Source: Aquitalea aquatica
Lineage (GTDB): Bacteria; Pseudomonadota; Gammaproteobacteria; Burkholderiales; Chromobacteriaceae
Direction of reading: 5' to 3'
NCBI RefSeq assembly: GCF_013911085.1
Contig: NZ_JACERN010000023.1
Coordinates: forward strand, 145,151 to 209,150
DNA length: 64,000 nt
Below are positions 59,644 through 64,000 of the stretch, piece after piece (the stretch's first letter is position 1; each line of letters starts with the position of its first letter). The position numbers and the translations under genes are program-made. The notes below the pieces were generated by a model. The model did not search any database. It was not told the origin of the DNA and saw nothing but the letters and a program-made list of their open reading frames with translations.

Positions 59644-60054
59644 CTAAGGTGCTTCGGTGACGAAGCCAATGCGGCTGACGCCGCTTTGCTGAGCAGCGGC
59701 CAGCGTGGTGGCCACCAGCTCGTAACGCACGCTCTTGTCGGCACGCAGGTTCAGTTCAACCTTGGGGTTGGCCTGCACGGCTGCGCTAAAGCGTGCGGTC
59801 AGTGCCTCGCGCTTGACCGGCTGATCGTTCCAGAACACGCCGCCATCGGCAGCGATGGACAGGCGGATCTGCTCCGGCTTGTCCTGATGCTGTGCCGCCG
59901 CCGCTTGTGGCAGATCCAACTTCACGTTATTGGTCAGCAGCGGTGCGGTGATGATGAACACCACCAGCAGCACCAGCATCACATCCACCAGTGGTGTGGT
60001 GTTGATTTCGGCCATCGGCGCGCCGGGGCCTTTGTCAAAACTACCGAAGGCCAT
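59644..60054 (-). CDS. exbD: ExbD biopolymer transport protein
   Basis: This 136-residue protein has one N-terminal membrane segment (VDVMLVLLVVFIITAPLL, about 23-40) with the conserved Asp, followed by a periplasmic domain. It powers TonB with ExbB using the proton motive force. Its start overlaps exbB by 14 bp. Confidence 0.92.
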   Translation of the reverse strand: MAFGSFDKGPGAPMAEINTTPLVDVMLVLLVVFIITAPLLTNNVKLDLPQAAAAQHQDKPEQIRLSIAADGGVFWNDQPVKREALTARFSAAVQANPKVELNLRADKSVRYELVATTLAAAQQSGVSRIGFVTEAP

Positions 60055-60718
60055 GGTCGGACTCCGGCTGGGTCAGCAGTTGGGCATGCAGATCATGGGC
60101 AAAGTGATCCAGCTGCTGCGACATCACGCGCTGGCTGCGGGTGAAGGCGTTATAGGCCAGCACTGCGGGAATGGCAGCGGCCAGACCGGCCGCAGTGGCG
60201 ATCAGTGCCTCGCCAATCGGCCCTGCCACGGTGGCAATGCTGACCTGGCCGGCCGCGCCGATGTTCACCAGTGCGTGATAGATACCCCACACCGTGCCGA
60301 ACAATCCGATAAATGGCGCGGTGGAGCCGATCGACGCCAGCAGGGTCATGCCGGCTTCTTGCCGGGCATTTTCCTGTGCCAGTGCCTTGCGGATGGCGCG
60401 GGTGACGAATTCGTTCAGATCGCAGGCCTTGCCCAAGGAGCGCTCGGCATGCTGCTGATGGTGACGCAAGGCTGCCAGACCCTGGCGGGTGATCTGTGCC
60501 ATCGGAGCGTTGGACTCGCTCAGGGCTTGCTCGGCACTGTGCCAGTCCGGTGCATCCCACAGGGCTGTTTCGGCCTGGCGATTAGCCTGACGCAGACGCA
60601 GGGTTTGCACCCCGCGCTGCAGGATCAGCGACCAGGTGGCAATCGACATCAGGATGAGAATCATGAATGTTGTGATCAACACAACATCCCCTTGCTGGAA
60701 GACGGTCAGTAGCTTCAT
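60041..60718 (-). CDS. exbB: ExbB biopolymer transport protein
   Basis: This 225-residue protein has three membrane segments (about 12-32, 118-140, 160-182) of the MotA/TolQ/ExbB family, with GLFGTVWGIYHALVNIG and IGEALIATAAGLAAAIPAVLAYN. It forms the proton channel with ExbD. It overlaps tonB by 4 bp. Confidence 0.92.
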   Translation of the reverse strand: MKLLTVFQQGDVVLITTFMILILMSIATWSLILQRGVQTLRLRQANRQAETALWDAPDWHSAEQALSESNAPMAQITRQGLAALRHHQQHAERSLGKACDLNEFVTRAIRKALAQENARQEAGMTLLASIGSTAPFIGLFGTVWGIYHALVNIGAAGQVSIATVAGPIGEALIATAAGLAAAIPAVLAYNAFTRSQRVMSQQLDHFAHDLHAQLLTQPESDHGLR

Positions 60719-61425
60719 GGTTTACGCAGGTTCTTCAGGGAAAATTGAACAGGGACAATAAAGGTATAAGGAATGGCCTCGTCACCACGCTTGGCCGGGA
60801 TGAACTTCCAGCCGCGCACCGCGGTCAGCGCCGCCCGGTCCAGCCGGGGAAAGCCGCTGCCTTGCTCCAGCTCCACCGCAACGGGCAGCCCCTGGGCGCT
60901 CACCTGAACGCGCAGGCGTACGGTGCCGGCTTCTTCCATCTCGACCGACAGTGGCGGATACAGCGGCTTCGGATTATTCAGATAACCACCACGGTACAGT
61001 GGCTCGTGTACCACGGGCGTAGGGGCGGGTGTTGTGGCCGCGCTCACCGCAGTGGCAGGGCTGGTTGGCGCCGTGTCCGGGTGTTCGGCGCTGGCAGGCT
61101 TGGCGGTTGCTGCTGCGGCACGGGCTTGTGTGGGTGCCACGGGTGTCGGCTTTGGCGTGGGGGCGAGCACCGGGCGTGCCGGAGTAGGTTTGGCCGCAGG
61201 GTGTGGCCTGGCCTTTTGGACGGATGGTGCCGGAGCAGGTGCAGTGACCGCACTGGGCGCTGCCAGCGTCATGGCGGGCAGGCTGTCGAGCCGGGGCAGC
61301 TGTACCGCCGTCTGGCTGGCCAGCAAGCCTGTCACTAATAGCAGTGCCAGCGCATGCAAGCCACAGCTGCCCAGCACCGCGCCGGTGGCTGGCGCAGTGT
61401 CGGAAGATTGGAGTCGCAGATTCAT
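60715..61425 (-). CDS. tonB: TonB energy-transducing protein
   Basis: This 236-residue protein has an N-terminal membrane anchor (about 18-38), a long Pro/Ala/Lys-rich spacer (about 60-145) and the TonB C-terminal domain (about 150-235; YPPLSVEMEEAGTVRLRVQVSAQG). It carries energy to outer-membrane receptors. ATG 61425 is used since the upstream frame is Ile/Met-rich promoter sequence. The Fur box lies directly upstream. Confidence 0.9.
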   Translation of the reverse strand: MNLRLQSSDTAPATGAVLGSCGLHALALLLVTGLLASQTAVQLPRLDSLPAMTLAAPSAVTAPAPAPSVQKARPHPAAKPTPARPVLAPTPKPTPVAPTQARAAAATAKPASAEHPDTAPTSPATAVSAATTPAPTPVVHEPLYRGGYLNNPKPLYPPLSVEMEEAGTVRLRVQVSAQGLPVAVELEQGSGFPRLDRAALTAVRGWKFIPAKRGDEAIPYTFIVPVQFSLKNLRKP

Positions 61426-61430
61426 GGCAA

Positions 61431-61457
61431 TAATGATAATGCAAACCATTATCATTA
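61431..61457. promoter_or_regulatory. Fur box (perfect 11-bp inverted repeat)
   Basis: TAATGATAATG (61431-61441) and CATTATCATTA (61447-61457) are exact reverse complements around CAAAC. The sequence resembles the Fur consensus GATAATGATAATCATTATC. It lies 6 bp upstream of the tonB start and shuts off the cluster in iron-rich cells. Confidence 0.85.
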
Positions 61458-61517
61458 TCAATTATTAAGATTGATGAAGTGCTGTAGTACCAGCACCCCT
61501 GCCGGCGTTAGGGTTGG

Positions 61518-61546
61518 CTTGCAATCCCGGTGATTGGCTGCATATT
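61518..61546 (+). promoter_or_regulatory. Candidate sigma-32 heat-shock promoter for hslVU
   Basis: CTTGCAA (61518-61524) and CTGCATATT (61538-61546) are 13 bp apart. They resemble CTTGAAA and CCCCATNT of heat-shock promoters. The position about 50 bp before hslV fits; the match is imperfect. Confidence 0.4.
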
Positions 61547-61597
61547 GGAAAATGCACGTCTGCATGGCGCAGACCACCTAATGTATTGGAAAGAAAC

Positions 61598-62158
61598 ATG
61601 CAGCAGTTTGACGGAACCACCATCGTTTCCGTCCGTCGCGGCGAGCGCGTGGCGCTGGGCGGCGACGGCCAGGTAACCCTGGGCAATATCGTGATCAAGT
61701 CCACGGCCCGCAAGATACGTCGTCTCTATCACGGCAAGGTGCTGGCGGGGTTTGCTGGCGGCACGGCCGATGCCTTCACCCTGTTCGAACGCTTTGAAGC
61801 CAAGCTGGAAAAGCACCAGGGCCATCTGGTGCGCTCCGCTGTCGAACTGGCCAAGGATTGGCGCACCGACCGCATGCTGCGTCGGCTGGAAGCCATGCTC
61901 ATCGTGGCCGATCAGGAATCCACGCTGATCATCACCGGCAATGGCGACGTGCTGGAGCCGGAGCAGGGCATTGCCGCCATCGGCTCTGGTGGCGCATTTG
62001 CCCAGTCTGCCGCGCGCGCGCTGTTTGAGAACACCGAGCTGGACCCGGCGGTGGTGGTCAAGAAGTCGCTGGAAATTGCTGGCGACATCTGCATCTATAC
62101 CAACCAGAACCACCTCATCGAAACACTGGGGGCCGAACCCCAGCCGGCTGCCGAATAA
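61598..62158 (+). CDS. hslV: HslV protease subunit (ClpQ)
   Basis: This 186-residue N-terminal-threonine protease begins [15 protein letters not shown]; processing exposes the catalytic Thr of [37 protein letters not shown] and [29 protein letters not shown] are conserved. It forms the HslUV protease with the ATPase encoded 68 bp downstream. ATG 61598 follows GGAAAGAAA. Confidence 0.95.
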   Translation: MQQFDGTTIVSVRRGERVALGGDGQVTLGNIVIKSTARKIRRLYHGKVLAGFAGGTADAFTLFERFEAKLEKHQGHLVRSAVELAKDWRTDRMLRRLEAMLIVADQESTLIITGNGDVLEPEQGIAAIGSGGAFAQSAARALFENTELDPAVVVKKSLEIAGDICIYTNQNHLIETLGAEPQPAAE

Positions 62159-62226
62159 ACCCAGCCTTTCGTCCCCATCGATTCACGGGCCGCTGCGTTG
62201 CGAACGCGCCGGCCGGGAGTACTGTC

Positions 62227-63567
62227 ATGACCCAGATGACCCCGCAAGAAATCGTTCACGAACTCAACAAGCACATCATCGGCCAGGACGCCGCCAAGCG
62301 CGCCGTCGCCATTGCCCTGCGCAACCGCTGGCGCCGTCAGCAAGTGGCCGAGCCGCTGCGCAGTGAAATCACCCCCAAGAACATCCTGATGATAGGCCCC
62401 ACCGGCGTGGGCAAGACCGAAATCGCCCGCCGCCTGGCCCGCCTGTCCGGCGCGCCCTTCATCAAGGTAGAAGCCACCAAGTTCACCGAGGTCGGTTATG
62501 TCGGCCGCGACGTCGACACCATCATCCGCGATCTGGTGGAAGTGGCGATCAAGGAAACCCGCGATGCCGCCATCAAGCGCAACCGGGTGCGTGCCGAGGA
62601 TGCCGCGGAAGACCGCATCCTCGACGTGCTGCTGCCGCCTGCACGCAGCCAGGCAGGTTTCTTTGGCGAACCGCAAGCCGAAGAAAGCAAGCCGGAAGAC
62701 GGTCACACCCGGCAGAAATTCCGCAAAATGCTGCGTGAAGGCAAGCTGGACGGCAAGGAAATCGAAATAGAAGTAGCGGCACCGCAGTCCAAGATGGAAA
62801 TCTTTGCTCCGCCGGGCATGGAAGACTTCTCCAGCCAGTTGCAAAACATGTTCCAGGGCATGAATGCCGGCAAGAAAAAGGCCAGCAAGCTGAAAGTGGC
62901 CGAGGCCTTCAAGTTGTTGATCGATGAAGAAGCCGCCAAGCTGGTGAATGAAGACGAGCTCAAGGCCGAGGCACTAAAGAATGTCGAGCAAAACGGCATT
63001 GTCTTCCTCGATGAAATCGACAAGGTCACCAGCCGCTCGGAAGGGCAGGGGGCCGATGTCTCGCGCGCTGGCGTACAGCGCGACTTGCTGCCCTTGGTAG
63101 AAGGCACTACTGTCTCGACTAAATACGGCATGGTCAAGACTGACCACATCCTGTTTATTGCCTCTGGCGCCTTCCAGCTGTCCAAGCCGTCCGATCTCAT
63201 TCCGGAACTGCAAGGCCGCCTGCCGATCCGGGTCGAACTCTCCTCGCTATCGGTCGACGACTTCGTGCAGATCCTCACCAGCACCGATGCCTGCCTCACC
63301 CGCCAATACCAGGCGCTGCTGGCCACCGAGGGTGTCGAACTGCAATTCGAGGAATCCGGCATTCGTCGCCTGGCCGAGATCGCCTGGCAGGTTAACGAGA
63401 AAACCGAAAACATCGGCGCCCGTCGGCTCTACACCGTAATGGAAAAACTGCTGGAAGAAGTGTCCTACGATGCGCGCTCGGGCAGCTGCCAGATTGATGC
63501 TCATTATGTGGATGGCAAGCTGGACCTGCTGTCGCAACGCGAAGATCTCGCCCGCTACGTCCTCTGA
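62227..63567 (+). CDS. hslU: HslU ATPase subunit (ClpY)
   Basis: This 446-residue AAA+ unfoldase has Walker A GPTGVGKT (residues 57-64), Walker B ([11 protein letters not shown]) and the sensor [12 protein letters not shown] segment. An I domain sits between about 110 and 240. It unfolds substrates and feeds them to HslV. The start ATG follows GGGAG. A strong terminator follows. Confidence 0.95.
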   Translation: MTQMTPQEIVHELNKHIIGQDAAKRAVAIALRNRWRRQQVAEPLRSEITPKNILMIGPTGVGKTEIARRLARLSGAPFIKVEATKFTEVGYVGRDVDTIIRDLVEVAIKETRDAAIKRNRVRAEDAAEDRILDVLLPPARSQAGFFGEPQAEESKPEDGHTRQKFRKMLREGKLDGKEIEIEVAAPQSKMEIFAPPGMEDFSSQLQNMFQGMNAGKKKASKLKVAEAFKLLIDEEAAKLVNEDELKAEALKNVEQNGIVFLDEIDKVTSRSEGQGADVSRAGVQRDLLPLVEGTTVSTKYGMVKTDHILFIASGAFQLSKPSDLIPELQGRLPIRVELSSLSVDDFVQILTSTDACLTRQYQALLATEGVELQFEESGIRRLAEIAWQVNEKTENIGARRLYTVMEKLLEEVSYDARSGSCQIDAHYVDGKLDLLSQREDLARYVL

Positions 63568-63607
63568 TTTCCCTCCGACTCTCTATATAGAGTCAACCAG
63601 GAAGCCC

Positions 63608-63641
63608 CAGACAGCGCCCGATAGGGCGCTGTCTGTTTGTT
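63608..63641 (+). terminator. Rho-independent terminator after hslU
   Basis: CAGACAGCGCCC (63608-63619) pairs perfectly with GGGCGCTGTCTG (63624-63635) around GATA, followed by TTTGTTG. It lies 40 bp after the hslU stop. Confidence 0.85.
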
Positions 63642-63857
63642 GGGCGTCGAGATAACCATGCTAAATGGCATAAATACAGAATTAATTCACGATTCGCTGA
63701 GCAGATTGCTAATCTGGCTGGCGTCGCCTGATGGGCGATTGCCGTTTTTCTGCGGTAAGTCAGCAGGATGATTAAAAAAATTAAACATAAAAATCGTTTT
63801 AAATCATAAAGATAAAAATGATCTTGTGAATTATGGCCATTTCTCAGTAAAAAGGCG
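63642..63857. other. AT-rich region upstream of the rRNA promoter
   Basis: This 216-bp stretch holds no gene. From about 63765 to 63850 it is strongly A/T-rich, with several A-tracts, fitting UP-element and Fis-type activation of the rRNA promoter. Confidence 0.5.
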
Positions 63858-63886
63858 TTGACGAGGGTGGGGCGTGGCGGTATAGT
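63858..63886 (+). promoter_or_regulatory. rrn P: rRNA operon promoter
   Basis: TTGACG (63858-63863) and TATAGT (63881-63886) are separated by exactly 17 bp. The region after the -10 (TCGCCTCC) is GC-rich, as in stringently controlled rRNA promoters. An A/T-rich upstream element precedes it. Transcription would start near 63893. Confidence 0.85.
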
Positions 63887-63892
63887 TCGCCT

Positions 63893-64000
63893 CCTCAGCA
63901 GACAACGCAGCGACGGAAACGAAACGCAGCGACCTGCACCGCTCTTTAAAAAACAGAATAACCGATAGGTGTGAGTGCTTGGCGAAAGCCAAATACTTGC
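63893..64000 (+). ncRNA. rRNA operon leader (16S gene lies beyond window)
   Basis: The leader holds AACGCAGCGAC twice (63904-63914 and 63923-63933), a boxA-like GCTCTTTAA (63941-63949), and a TTGGC-GAAA-GCCAA hairpin (63979-63992). Such elements support antitermination and 16S processing. Mature 16S is not reached. Confidence 0.75.

Overview
The window is a GC-rich, gene-dense stretch of a bacterial chromosome. Protein family resemblance, the rRNA leader layout and the gene content (H-NOX/kinase pair, OmpR/EnvZ, HslUV, cobalamin-dependent MetH, TonB/ExbBD) suggest a free-living betaproteobacterium, most likely Neisseriales/Chromobacteriaceae (Chromobacterium, Aquitalea or Vogesella type). That placement is inference; no database comparison was possible. 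Most genes are core or metabolic. I see no prophage, insertion sequence, CRISPR array or tRNA gene.

Layout. 1-356: end of an EamA permease. 531-4887: carnitine-to-glycine-betaine module (caiX, cdhC, cdhA, cdhB and convergent cdhR). 5001-6892: three-gene minus-strand cluster of envelope-type proteins, including a DUF2145 protein. 7131-14486: AraC-type regulator, then a polyamine operon (N-carbamoylputrescine amidase, four-gene polyamine ABC importer, acetylpolyamine deacetylase of the histone deacetylase family). 14526-17705: glutamate-synthase-like flavoenzyme, small conserved protein, EamA exporter. 17729-21190: EnvZ/OmpR pair divergent from three small secreted proteins, with 10-bp phased repeats between. 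21262-25912: quinone oxidoreductase, H-NOX plus hybrid kinase, YqiA esterase, a perfect parS palindrome and an orphan solute-binding protein. 26031-29744: metH. 29794-38609: diguanylate cyclase, DUF465 protein, ABC exporter, rRNA-methyltransferase-like protein, HD-GYP phosphodiesterase with a zinc ribbon, MFS transporter, esterase, YgjP-like peptidase. 38660-43417: GNAT, Lrp/LysE pair, a three-gene redox-type operon, YaeQ and a LprI-MliC lysozyme inhibitor. 43634-53129: RhlE helicase, solute-binding protein, TetR and AraC regulators, PEBP protein, acyltransferase-like protein, MASE1-PAS-GGDEF cyclase, RsuA, rhodanese. 53130-54356: a 1.2-kb non-coding island with a pentanucleotide microsatellite and a nested inverted repeat. 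54357-56362: split Aer-type receptor. 56502-61425: iron-uptake cluster (tonB-exbB-exbD, TonB-dependent receptor, PKHD oxygenase) behind a Fur box. 61598-63567: hslVU. 63858-64000: rRNA promoter and leader running off the end.

Together the genes suit a versatile soil or water organism that scavenges quaternary amines and polyamines, competes for iron, senses NO and redox state, and tunes lifestyle through c-di-GMP. Two diguanylate cyclases, one HD-GYP enzyme and an H-NOX signalling pair lie within about 30 kb. The parS site and the rRNA operon suggest an origin-proximal location.

The observations most worth checking are the parS site, the phased repeats beside ompR, the CAATC microsatellite island, the HD-GYP/zinc-ribbon protein and the secreted-protein trio next to OmpR/EnvZ. 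I did not find a clearly new multi-gene defence or mobile system.
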